From JAAELZ01 sp965237995 (GTDB lineage Bacteria; Pseudomonadota; Gammaproteobacteria; Arenicellales; Poriferihabitantaceae), in NCBI GenBank assembly GCA_965237995.1, contig CBDEGO010000005.1, positions 186,001-250,000 of the forward strand: 64,000 nucleotides of DNA, in the 5' to 3' direction. Both the position numbers and the translations under genes were made by a program. The notes below the pieces were generated by a model. The model did not search any database. It was not told the origin of the DNA and saw only the letters and a list, made by a program, of their open reading frames with translations. Below, piece after piece: positions 54,143 through 61,947 of this stretch; the first letter of the stretch is position 1, and each line of letters opens with the position of its first letter.

Positions 54143-55070
54143 ACTAGACCGAACCCTACTACGTAAAACACTCGGTCAATTCTTAACGGGTGTCACCATT
54201 GTGACAACAATGACCAAAGACAACGAACCGCTTGGGTTTACCGCCAACTCGTTTACTTCGGTTTCCTTAGAGCCGCCATTAGTATTAGTGTGTGTGGCGA
54301 AAAATGCCAATTGCTGCGAAGTGTTTAGCGAAGCGAAGCAGTATGCCGTGAATATCCTCGCAGAATCACAACAGCAACTCTCCAATACATTTGCAAGCCC
54401 AATAGAAGATCGCTTTGAAAACACCCAATGGACCACCAAATCTACCGGCAGCCCTGTATTTAACGATACGGTGGGTTGGCTAGATTGCACCATGCACCAA
54501 GTCATCGACGGCGGTGATCATCTCATTTTAATAGGCGAAGTCATCGCGTTTGACCAGTCGCCGCAATTACCGCTGGGTTATTTTCAAGGCAATTATTTTT
54601 CAGTTGGTATGGCCCCCAAAGCGTTGGCTGCAATCGGCGATAAACAAGCCCATACGAGTATTGGCATCGTTATTGATCAAAATCGCAGTTTGTACTTAGT
54701 TAAGAGTACAGGCGGTAAACTCGACTTTCCGCACGCCACTGCTAATTCAGATGATGATGCGCACGAACAGCTAGATCACTATTTGGAAAAGCTGGGCTTA
54801 AACCTAGACGAAAAAATATTATTTTCTGTCGTAGAAGAAGCTAAGGGTTCGCTTGCTATCTACTATCGCTGCCATGGTCTTGGCAATCCTAAATTGAACG
54901 ATGGCCAATTCTATGACTTTGACAACATACCATGGAGCGAACTAAGCTCAAAAGCCATGTCGGTGATGGTTAAAAGATATATCCAAGAACGTAATCATGA
55001 TGTTTTCGGGGTATATTTTGGCAATGAGATAAGTGGGCGCGTTGCAAAGACTAGCGTCAAGGCAAATTAA
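54135..55070 (+). CDS. flavin reductase-domain protein with a C-terminal Nudix-like extension
   Basis: The 311-residue protein starts at ATG 54135 (MTELDRTLLRK) inside the end of the hydrolase gene. Residues about 1-160 are a flavin reductase-like (FMN-binding split-barrel) domain: LGQFLTGVTIVTT, GFTANSFTSVSLEPPLVLVCVAK and DGGDHLILIGEV. The remaining 150 residues (THTSIGIVIDQNRSLYLVK split onward) resemble a Nudix fold but lack a visible Nudix box GX5EX7REUXEEXGU, so it is probably not a hydrolase. Such reductases supply FMNH2 to two-component monooxygenases; none is encoded beside it. Confidence 0.78.
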   Translation: MTELDRTLLRKTLGQFLTGVTIVTTMTKDNEPLGFTANSFTSVSLEPPLVLVCVAKNANCCEVFSEAKQYAVNILAESQQQLSNTFASPIEDRFENTQWTTKSTGSPVFNDTVGWLDCTMHQVIDGGDHLILIGEVIAFDQSPQLPLGYFQGNYFSVGMAPKALAAIGDKQAHTSIGIVIDQNRSLYLVKSTGGKLDFPHATANSDDDAHEQLDHYLEKLGLNLDEKILFSVVEEAKGSLAIYYRCHGLGNPKLNDGQFYDFDNIPWSELSSKAMSVMVKRYIQERNHDVFGVYFGNEISGRVAKTSVKAN

Positions 55071-55112
55071 AACATTACCTTTTGAACTGATTATCTAAAG
55101 AAGGGCAGACCT

Positions 55113-56582
55113 ATGAAGCATTATCAACAATACATAAACGGCGCATTTGAAGACGGTGAAAATCATTTCGAGACCGCCAACCCTGCCACAAACAAAGCGT
55201 GGGCTACGGCACCCGCCGCCAGTGAAGACGATGTAAACCGTGCAGTCGCTGCGGCAAAAGCAGCACTGCATAACCCCGATTGGGCAGGGCTAACCGCCAC
55301 CACTAGAGGAAAATTGTTATATCGTCTCGCTGACTTAGTTGGTGAACGTGCGCAAGACCTAGCCACGTTAGAAACCACTGACAGCGGCAAACTGTTAGCC
55401 GAAACCCGTATGCAAACAGGGTATGTAAGCGATTACTATCGTTTTTATGCTGGACTTGCTGACAAAAACAACGGCCATGTTTTGCCTATCGACAAGCCCG
55501 ATATGCACGTATTTACCACACGCGTACCCATCGGTGTGGTTGCGGCCATTGTGCCGTGGAATGCGCAAATGTTTCTAACGGCCACCAAATTGGGCCCGGC
55601 ATTAGCCGCCGGCAACACCGTAGTGCTAAAAGCATCGGAGATGGCCCCTATTCCCATGTTGGAATTCGCCAACATTGTGCACGAAGCAGGGTTTCCACCG
55701 GGCGTCGTCAATATTATTACGGGTTATGGCGACCCTTGTGGCTCAACGCTAACAAAACACCAAGACGTAGCGCATGTTGCTTTTACTGGCGGGCCTGATA
55801 CAGCGCGCCATATCATCCGTAATACCGCTGAAAACTTTGCACCCGTTTCGTTAGAACTTGGCGGAAAATCTCCGTTAATCGTGTTTGAAGATGCCAATAT
55901 TCAAAGTGCGGTTAACGGCATGATTGCAGGCAATTACGGGGCATCTGGCCAAAGCTGTGTAGCGGGTTCGCGGGTATTTTTACATGCTAGTATTTTTGAT
56001 GAAGTCATCGCGGAACTTGAAAACCGCGTAAAGGACATTATTGTCGGTGACCCACTAGAAGCTGACACCCATATGGGCCCATTAGCAACGGCAGAGCAAC
56101 ATGAACGTTGTAAAGACGTAGTCAACAAATCGGTAGCAGAAGGCGCGCGCCTAGTTTACGGAGGAAAGGTGCCTGAGAATAAGTCAGCGGGTTACTACTT
56201 TGAACCAACATTACTGGCCTGCCCAAGCCAAGAGATTACCTCCGTGCGGACCGAGTTGTTTGGGCCTGTTATGAGCGCCATTAAATTTGACACTGAAGAA
56301 GAAGTCATCACCATGGCCAACGACAGCCATTTGGGTTTAGGCGCTGGCGTATTCACTAACGATTTAGCTCGCGCTCATCGCGTAACCCAACAAATTCACT
56401 CAGGTATTATTTGGGTAAACACCTATCGCGCCATCTCACCGATTGCCCCATTTGGCGGCTTCAAAGACAGCGGCAGCGGTCGCGAAGCCGGCGTAGATTC
56501 AATTAATGACTACACGCGCACTAAAACAACGTGGATCAATACATCTAAAGAACCCATGGCTAATCCGTTTGTGATGCGTTAA
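55113..56582 (+). CDS. NAD(P)-dependent aldehyde dehydrogenase
   Basis: The 489-residue protein has PWNAQMFLTATKLGPALAAGN, E248 in SLELGGKSP and the catalytic C282 in GASGQSCVAGSR, with FGGFKDSGSGREAG near the end. It oxidises an aldehyde to the acid and is the last gene of the hydrolase-flavin reductase-ALDH operon. A good Shine-Dalgarno (AAGAAGGG) precedes the ATG by 8 nt. This is the last core-genome gene before the cassette array. It resembles betaine-aldehyde or hydroxymuconic-semialdehyde type ALDHs; the substrate is undetermined. Confidence 0.9.
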   Translation: MKHYQQYINGAFEDGENHFETANPATNKAWATAPAASEDDVNRAVAAAKAALHNPDWAGLTATTRGKLLYRLADLVGERAQDLATLETTDSGKLLAETRMQTGYVSDYYRFYAGLADKNNGHVLPIDKPDMHVFTTRVPIGVVAAIVPWNAQMFLTATKLGPALAAGNTVVLKASEMAPIPMLEFANIVHEAGFPPGVVNIITGYGDPCGSTLTKHQDVAHVAFTGGPDTARHIIRNTAENFAPVSLELGGKSPLIVFEDANIQSAVNGMIAGNYGASGQSCVAGSRVFLHASIFDEVIAELENRVKDIIVGDPLEADTHMGPLATAEQHERCKDVVNKSVAEGARLVYGGKVPENKSAGYYFEPTLLACPSQEITSVRTELFGPVMSAIKFDTEEEVITMANDSHLGLGAGVFTNDLARAHRVTQQIHSGIIWVNTYRAISPIAPFGGFKDSGSGREAGVDSINDYTRTKTTWINTSKEPMANPFVMR

Positions 56583-56677
56583 CGCGTTGTCAGATTAAGT
56601 TCATTCTGTCACCCAAGGTATACACATTTTTATCGGAATATGTAAAGATATATAAATGAAGAAAGTGTTCTAGGTTG

Positions 56678-56800
56678 ATGGAATTGATCAGATTGATAAG
56701 AGATAATTTTATGCAATTAAGTACTCCAAAGGAATCTACAATAGAAAAAGCAAAAACTTATCAGCCACAATTTTGCACTGACAATTGTTTAGGCTTATGA
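56678..56800 (+). CDS. possible 40-residue protein before the first attC site
   Basis: The frame begins MELIRLIRDNFMQL and ends QFCTDNCLGL, stopping 1 nt before the first recognisable attC core. AGG precedes the ATG at short spacing. It could be the gene or remnant of a first, short cassette. No family is recognised and a chance frame of this size is common, so this is tentative. The remaining 95 nt after the ALDH stop hold no structure I recognise. Confidence 0.3.
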   Translation: MELIRLIRDNFMQLSTPKESTIEKAKTYQPQFCTDNCLGL

Positions 56801-56801
56801 G

Positions 56802-56876
56802 GTATAGCAAATCTATCAAAGCGCCTTCGACTGGGACGCTTCACTGCGTTACGTGCCCCTTAACTCAACGTTATGC
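56802..56876 (+). repeat. attC site 1 (divergent)
   Basis: The right core GTTATGC (56870-56876) is preceded by CAAC; the left core is a degenerate GTATAGC (56802-56808). A GC-rich block at 56832-56862 is almost identical to the block in attC site 6 (29 of 31 nt). The first possible ATG of the helicase gene lies inside the right core. Confidence 0.65.
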
Positions 56877-59035
56877 CCATCAAAAAATTAATGAAATCAT
56901 CTGAAAAAGGTAGGAATAATTCATACATGAGAACAGTTGCATTAAATTACTTACAAACTGCACTTAACAATCCTCAAGCAAACTTTAGGGATGGTCAATG
57001 GAATAGTATTGAACATCTTTTAGATTGTAGAAGAATGCTTGTTGTCCAGCGTACTGGCTGGGGGAAAAGTATGGTTTATTTTTTGTCAACAAAGCTTATT
57101 AGAGAGTCTGGTTCAGGGCCAACCTTATTAATTTCTCCACTATTATCCTTAATGCGAAATCAGCTTGAGGCGGCTAGTCGAATTGGTATTAAAGCTAGAA
57201 CGATAAACAGTACCAATACCGATGAATGGAATCAAATTCAGAATGAACTGGCTACTGATAGTGTAGATGTATTACTGATTTCCCCTGAACGCCTTGCAAA
57301 TGATTCCTTCCGGCAGGATGTTCTTTCTGCTATTGCAGAAAGAATTGGGCTTTTTGTGATTGATGAGGCTCACTGTATCTCAGACTGGGGACATGATTTT
57401 AGGCCAGATTATAGACGTATCGTTCGTGTGCTTCAGGCCATTCCTCTCAATGTTCCAGTTTTAGCAACAACGGCAACAGCTAATAATAGGGTTGTAAATG
57501 ATGTTATGTTGCAGCTGGGTAATGACATTGAATTGATCAGAGGATCTTTGGTTAGAGAAAGCCTTAAGCTTCAGAATATAAACATGCCTAGCCCCGCAGT
57601 AAGAATGGCTTGGCTGGCACAGACTATTCCGAACCTTCCAGGTAGTGGAATAATTTATACCCTGACTCAGCGCGATGCGGAGCGACTTACCGAATGGCTC
57701 CAGGTTAACGAAATTAATGCAACAGCCTATCACGCTGGAATTCCAAACCGTGAGGATGGCATTTCAGTCAAAGAGGAATTAGAACAACAACTACTTAATA
57801 ATGAAATAAAGGTTCTAGTTGCTACCGTTGCTTTGGGAATGGGCTTTGATAAGCCTGACTTGGAATTTGTAATTCATTTTCAAAGACCTGCTTCTGTGGT
57901 TCATTACTATCAACAGGTTGGTCGCGCTGGTCGTGCCGTTGAAGAAGCATACGGAATTCTTCTTTGTGGTGAAGAGGATGATCATATTGCAGACTTCTTC
58001 ATCCGTAGTGCCTTCCCCCCTCAACAGCACATCACTGATATTCTTGAAGTACTTGATAACGCCGATGATGGTTTATCTGTACCATCAATGCAGCGTACTA
58101 TAAATATTAGAAAGTCACAAATTGATAAAACAATCAAATACCTGACCGTAGAATCTCCCTCTCCAATTGCAAAAGTTGGTTCCAAATGGCATGTGACAGC
58201 CTCAGCAGCTAACTACGAAATCGATCAAACGTATGTGAATGAAATCACCCAGATTCGGAGACAAGAACAGAGGCAGATGCAAGAATATATGGAATATCAG
58301 GGGTGCTTGATGGCATTCCTTCAAAATGCGTTGGATGATCCAAGCTCACAAAACTGCGGTAAATGTAAAAACTGTAATCCTGATCTCCTTCTGTCTGAGC
58401 AATACGACGACAAATTAGCAAATCAAGCAGCACTTTTTCTTCGAAGGAATTATCAACCAATCGAACCTCGTAAGCAATGGCCTGTAAAGGGTATATTCAA
58501 ATATCATCAATTTGAAAAAAGGAATATCCCTACAGAATTGCAAGCATCTGAAGGTCGCGCCCTAAGTTTGTGGCGTGATGCGGGGTGGGGGCAACTTGTT
58601 GCTTCAGGTAAATATCAAACTAACTGTTTTTCAGATGAGCTTGTAACGGCGTGTGTTGAAATGATTGCAGGATGGAATCCCACCCCTACGCCTGAATGGG
58701 TAACCTGCATCCCGTCACTTAACCATCCTGGGTTAGTTCCTGATTTTGCACAACGATTGGCGATAGCTCTTAACCTGCCATTCATTTCTTGCGTGGAAAA
58801 AGTAAGACAAAATAGTCAACAGAAAACTATGGAAAATAGCTTTCGGCAAGCACAAAATTTAGATGGTGTTTTCAGAATTAGTCCTGATCATAAAGAGTAT
58901 AGTCCATGCCTGTTACTTGATGACATGGTTGATTCGCGGTGGACTTTTACTGTTGTATCTGCTTTGTTACGTCAAGTAGGCTGCACGGCAGTTTACCCTT
59001 TAGCACTAGCACTTAATTCACCTAGGATGGATTGA
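56873..59035 (+). CDS. RecQ-family helicase with C-terminal phosphoribosyltransferase-like domain (PsyrT-like)
   Basis: The 720-residue protein has the RecQ Q-motif FRDGQ (38-42), Walker A TGWGKS (61-66), DEAH (164-167) followed by DWGHDFRPDYRR, ATTATA (198-203), the motif V/VI region VATVALGMGFDKPD and QVGRAGR (348-354). A RecQ-type zinc site follows with C478 and C495/C498/C501. There is no HRDC domain. The last about 180 residues are different: they end in LLLDDMVDSRWT (681-692), which resembles a PRPP-binding loop of type I phosphoribosyltransferases but with Trp where Ala is usual. RecQ helicase plus DprA-like partner matches the PsyrTA toxin-antitoxin/anti-phage pair known from the literature. 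The longest start overlaps the attC core; ATG 56927 with an AGGA upstream is a good alternative. The DprA-like gene begins 3 nt after its stop. Confidence 0.85.
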   Translation: MPIKKLMKSSEKGRNNSYMRTVALNYLQTALNNPQANFRDGQWNSIEHLLDCRRMLVVQRTGWGKSMVYFLSTKLIRESGSGPTLLISPLLSLMRNQLEAASRIGIKARTINSTNTDEWNQIQNELATDSVDVLLISPERLANDSFRQDVLSAIAERIGLFVIDEAHCISDWGHDFRPDYRRIVRVLQAIPLNVPVLATTATANNRVVNDVMLQLGNDIELIRGSLVRESLKLQNINMPSPAVRMAWLAQTIPNLPGSGIIYTLTQRDAERLTEWLQVNEINATAYHAGIPNREDGISVKEELEQQLLNNEIKVLVATVALGMGFDKPDLEFVIHFQRPASVVHYYQQVGRAGRAVEEAYGILLCGEEDDHIADFFIRSAFPPQQHITDILEVLDNADDGLSVPSMQRTINIRKSQIDKTIKYLTVESPSPIAKVGSKWHVTASAANYEIDQTYVNEITQIRRQEQRQMQEYMEYQGCLMAFLQNALDDPSSQNCGKCKNCNPDLLLSEQYDDKLANQAALFLRRNYQPIEPRKQWPVKGIFKYHQFEKRNIPTELQASEGRALSLWRDAGWGQLVASGKYQTNCFSDELVTACVEMIAGWNPTPTPEWVTCIPSLNHPGLVPDFAQRLAIALNLPFISCVEKVRQNSQQKTMENSFRQAQNLDGVFRISPDHKEYSPCLLLDDMVDSRWTFTVVSALLRQVGCTAVYPLALALNSPRMD

Positions 59036-59038
59036 TAG

Positions 59039-60376
59039 ATGAGTAACTTTTTAACTAATGACACGAAAGCGATAACTTTGCTCTGCGGAGTATTAGGGAA
59101 AGATCGCACTGTAAAGCCACTCACACAAGCAGAATATAACGCTTTAGTCCGTTGGTTACTCAGTGAGAAAATGCGGCCAGAAAATCTACTTCAGCATGAA
59201 AAATTAGATCTGGCGGCAGCAGGCTCTGGAATTGAGAGGGAACGCTTGAAGTCACTACTTGGTAGAGGCGTACAACTTGGATTTGTTGTGGAGGAGTGGC
59301 AGAGAAATGGCATTTGGATCATAAGCCGGAGTGATAGTGATTATCCCGCACGCTATAAGAAACATCTGAAAGACAAAGCACCTCCGCTCCTTTTCGGCGT
59401 GGGTGACCGATCTCTATTGAGAGGTGGCGGCGTTGCAATTGTTGGCTCACGAAATGTAGATAGCGATGGTGAGGCTTTTACCCGTAAAACAGCTGAGACA
59501 TGTGCCTACAACAATATACCAGTTATTTCTGGAGGGGCTCGTGGAGTCGATCAAATTGCTATGACTGCCGCGCTGGATTCTGGTGGTATTACAATAGGCG
59601 TTCTTGCTGAGAACCTCCTCAAGAAAAGTCTTGAACGCAATGCGCGGAAAGCAATATCAGATAATCAACTACTTTTAATATCTCCTTATCACCCTAATGC
59701 CTACTTTACGGTCGGAACTGCAATGGGGCGAAATAAATTAATTTATGCCATGGCTGATTATGGCTTAGTGGTTAGTGCTGAACATAAAAAAGGTGGCACA
59801 TGGACTGGGGTAACAGAGGAACTGAAACGAGAAAATGCCCTACCTATTTTTATACGGTCTGGTAAAAATATTCCCACAGGTAATAAAAAACTGTTGGAGT
59901 TAGGTGCTATTGAATGGCAAGAAGTAATAAGTCGAGATAATCTTAGCCAACAGCTCTCTGATTCGGCTAAAAGTGTAAAGAGCAACAAACAAAAGAAATT
60001 AAGCCTCTTTGATCTTAAAGAACAGAACATCTCACAGATCGGTAAATCAAAAGCAGATGACAAACATGAGGCTGTTTCTACTGAAACAACAATAGAAAAT
60101 AGTCACATGGTAACGCCAGAATATACCATTTACGAAGCCGTATTACCGATCATTATTAATCATCTAGAATCGCCAATTGCGGTCGATGAATTAACAAAAA
60201 CCTTGGATGTGTCTAAAACACAGTTAAACAGCTGGATAAAAAAAGCAGTGAATGAAGGAAGAATCAAAAAACTATTACGCCCAGTCCGATATGAAAAAAC
60301 CACTCCAGATAAAATTAACAACATGAGTAGAATTTCTAGCCAGGACATAACAAACGCATGCACTCGGACTAAATAA
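59039..60376 (+). CDS. DprA/Smf-like protein with C-terminal winged helix (PsyrA-like antitoxin candidate)
   Basis: The 445-residue protein has a helical N-terminus (1-95), YPARYKKHLKDKAPPLLFGVGD and a DprA-type Rossmann domain with VAIVGSRNVDSDG (132-144), SGGARGVDQIAM (164-175), and the later GRNKLIYAMAD and KGGTWTGVTEEL (251-262). A low-complexity linker (about 305-350) leads to a winged-helix domain (about 363-420). DprA proteins load RecA on single-stranded DNA during transformation, but homologues also act as antitoxins in PsyrTA and ShosTA. Tight coupling to the helicase gene (3 nt) and location in a cassette favour the defence reading over competence. Its last codons lie inside attC site 2. 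Confidence 0.87.
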   Translation: MSNFLTNDTKAITLLCGVLGKDRTVKPLTQAEYNALVRWLLSEKMRPENLLQHEKLDLAAAGSGIERERLKSLLGRGVQLGFVVEEWQRNGIWIISRSDSDYPARYKKHLKDKAPPLLFGVGDRSLLRGGGVAIVGSRNVDSDGEAFTRKTAETCAYNNIPVISGGARGVDQIAMTAALDSGGITIGVLAENLLKKSLERNARKAISDNQLLLISPYHPNAYFTVGTAMGRNKLIYAMADYGLVVSAEHKKGGTWTGVTEELKRENALPIFIRSGKNIPTGNKKLLELGAIEWQEVISRDNLSQQLSDSAKSVKSNKQKKLSLFDLKEQNISQIGKSKADDKHEAVSTETTIENSHMVTPEYTIYEAVLPIIINHLESPIAVDELTKTLDVSKTQLNSWIKKAVNEGRIKKLLRPVRYEKTTPDKINNMSRISSQDITNACTRTK

Positions 60377-60430
60377 AGCTGCGCCGCTTCGCTCTGCAGC
60401 TTTATTTTGCCGGTGATGCTGGCGTTATAC
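60345..60430 (+). repeat. attC site 2
   Basis: The left core ACATAAC (60345-60351) lies inside the end of the DprA-like gene, the right core is GTTATAC (60424-60430). GCATGCACTCGG pairs imperfectly with CCGGTGATGC next to the cores. The centre is a perfect 11-bp stem, AATAAAGCTGC (60372-60382) with GCAGCTTTATT (60396-60406), which also could act as a terminator. Confidence 0.8.
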
Positions 60431-60445
60431 AACCTAAAAGACTGT

Positions 60446-61144
60446 ATGAGAATTTGGGATCTTAATCCGGGTTATTTAAATAGACAAAGCCTTCTTGGTG
60501 AGCATCGAGAGCTACACGGATTAGTCTCTATAACAAAATACAACAAAAAGGGATATTCCAAACACCCTGAAACTCTAAGATGGATTGGACTAGGTTGGGC
60601 CTTAAAACAACGTCACAAATTACTTGTTGCTGAGATGAATTTACGCGGCTACACAGACAAGTCCCCAGTTTTATTAAGATCGAAACCTGGTGTCTGGCCT
60701 AAAGTTTATATCGATGAACCTGGTGAACAAATTAATATCCTAAAAGAGAAATACAAACACCTTGAGTCTGGACGCATATCCTTACCAAAAAATGCTCAAG
60801 AGCTTTGGGCGCACCATAAGTATTCCGTAATGGCGCGTAGCATTACCGAATATAAAAACCTTGGTAAGTGGGTAACTACGAAATCTGGGGCAACTGAGCT
60901 ACACAAGATAGCTATTGAGGTCACTGATATTTTAAGACAGCCCCCTGAAGAGCGACTAATCGAAAATACGTTATTACATATGTGGGGTTATGTATCTAAA
61001 TACTCTTCAATTTCTAGCGAGAAACTGAATTCCTTATCTAACAAAGCACTGTTAAAGAATGTACAACAGCTTTCAATATCAAATAATGTTACATATTTAA
61101 TTAATTCAACTTCATTAAGTGAGCTAAATGCATGGAGTATTTAA
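60446..61144 (+). CDS. pyrimidine-dimer DNA glycosylase-like (endonuclease V type) domain fused to a YbgA/DUF1722-like domain
   Basis: The 232-residue protein starts at ATG 60446, 15 nt after the attC right core. Residues 1-90 (MRIWDLNPGYLNRQSLLGEH, RELHGLV, KKGYSKHPETLRW, RQRHKLLVAEMNLRGY) match the Pyr_excise family related to T4 endonuclease V; GEHREL aligns with AEYREL of the phage enzyme, whose Glu is catalytic, so E22 is the candidate. Residues about 118-205 (ELWAHHKYSVMARSITEYKNLG, split; NTLLHMWGYVSKY) resemble the E. coli YbgA domain. A repair role for UV-damaged DNA is plausible; activity is inferred. Confidence 0.75.
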   Translation: MRIWDLNPGYLNRQSLLGEHRELHGLVSITKYNKKGYSKHPETLRWIGLGWALKQRHKLLVAEMNLRGYTDKSPVLLRSKPGVWPKVYIDEPGEQINILKEKYKHLESGRISLPKNAQELWAHHKYSVMARSITEYKNLGKWVTTKSGATELHKIAIEVTDILRQPPEERLIENTLLHMWGYVSKYSSISSEKLNSLSNKALLKNVQQLSISNNVTYLINSTSLSELNAWSI

Positions 61145-61148
61145 AAAT

Positions 61149-61208
61149 GTATAACCAAAGCATCAAACGAGCTTGCGTAAATGCAAGTCGCTTATTCGAA
61201 TGTTATGC
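61149..61208 (+). repeat. attC site 3
   Basis: Left core GTATAAC (61149-61155) and right core GTTATGC (61202-61208), 60 nt overall. The centre contains CGAGCTTGC pairing with GCAAGTCG, with one bulged base. The site starts 4 nt after the stop of the glycosylase-like gene. Confidence 0.78.
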
Positions 61209-61222
61209 GTAAATGAGAACAT

Positions 61223-61891
61223 ATGAAAAAATGGTTAACTGACAATAAAATATATATCGAACTAGTTTCCTCAATATTAATTGGCGCAGCAGCGTTAATG
61301 GTTGCCTATGCTTCCTATACTGTTAGTGAACAACAGCTACTATTAACCGAAATTTCTCTACAACCTCATTTTCATATTGAGATAACATACAAATTTGATT
61401 CAAAGAAAGGAAAGTACGTAGATAATGAACTGTATGTGATCAATTCTGGCGCTCCTGTTAATAATACAACCGTTGCAGTTAAAACCTTTATCATTGTTGA
61501 TCATGAGTTTAAAAAACAAAGATTGAAAACATACATCCCTATAATTGGTTATTTTACAGCTAGTTTTGATCATCATGTATCTTCTGGAAAACTAGCAACT
61601 TTTTCAGGTCATTTAAATAACGAGAACTTTTATAGGCTTTATAATGAATTCATGAGTGAAGAAATTAAGGTCAAATACGGTTTTGTAAATATCGATATAG
61701 AGCATGTTGTTGAAGTTACCTATTTAGATAAAAAAGGCGTTTCGGACAGCGCTTATTTTATTGATCGAAAATTGGTAGAAAAGAAAGATATATTAGAAAA
61801 ACTAGATCAACATCAGAGCAATTTCACAGAAATAGGAGGTCTTACCGCAGATCAACTAATGGAAGAAGTTGCTGAGTTTAACGGCACGTAA
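61223..61891 (+). CDS. cassette-encoded membrane-anchored protein, unknown function
   Basis: The 222-residue protein has a short basic N-terminus, one membrane helix (about 14-34, SSILIGAAALMVAYASYTV) and a soluble, beta-rich domain (QPHFHIEITYKFDSKKGKY, LYVINSGAPVNNTTVAVKTFI split). A helical end carries VEEVAEFNG-like acidic residues. I do not recognise a family; the domain has the look of a small Ig-like or CARDB-type fold. It begins 14 nt after attC site 3 and its last codons lie in attC site 4. Confidence 0.6.
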   Translation: MKKWLTDNKIYIELVSSILIGAAALMVAYASYTVSEQQLLLTEISLQPHFHIEITYKFDSKKGKYVDNELYVINSGAPVNNTTVAVKTFIIVDHEFKKQRLKTYIPIIGYFTASFDHHVSSGKLATFSGHLNNENFYRLYNEFMSEEIKVKYGFVNIDIEHVVEVTYLDKKGVSDSAYFIDRKLVEKKDILEKLDQHQSNFTEIGGLTADQLMEEVAEFNGT

Positions 61892-61934
61892 TGATGTTAT
61901 GTAGGACAAAGCCCTTGATAACGAACTGTTAGGC
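61876..61934 (+). repeat. attC site 4
   Basis: Left core GTTTAAC (61876-61882) and right core GTTAGGC (61928-61934) both fit the RYYYAAC/GTTRRRY consensus exactly. The internal stem pairs GTTAT with ATAAC and AGG with CCT. The left core lies within the end of the preceding gene. Confidence 0.72.
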
Positions 61935-61947
61935 CTACGAGAGACTT

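Noticed and set aside
56583..56800. attI site or integrase gene fragment at the left edge of the array
   Set aside because: No intI-like coding sequence on either strand and no recognisable attI features; only a short tentative frame is present.
56873..59035. Housekeeping recQ gene
   Set aside because: It lacks the HRDC domain, carries a PRTase-like C-terminus and sits between attC sites.
59039..60376. Competence-type DprA involved in natural transformation
   Set aside because: The coupling to a RecQ-PRTase gene, the extra C-terminal winged helix and location in a cassette array fit an antitoxin-like role better; ordinary dprA is usually next to topA or smg.
60372..60406. Stand-alone rho-independent terminator after the DprA-like gene
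   Set aside because: The stem is better explained as the central stem of attC site 2, bounded by paired core sites; the T-run is short.
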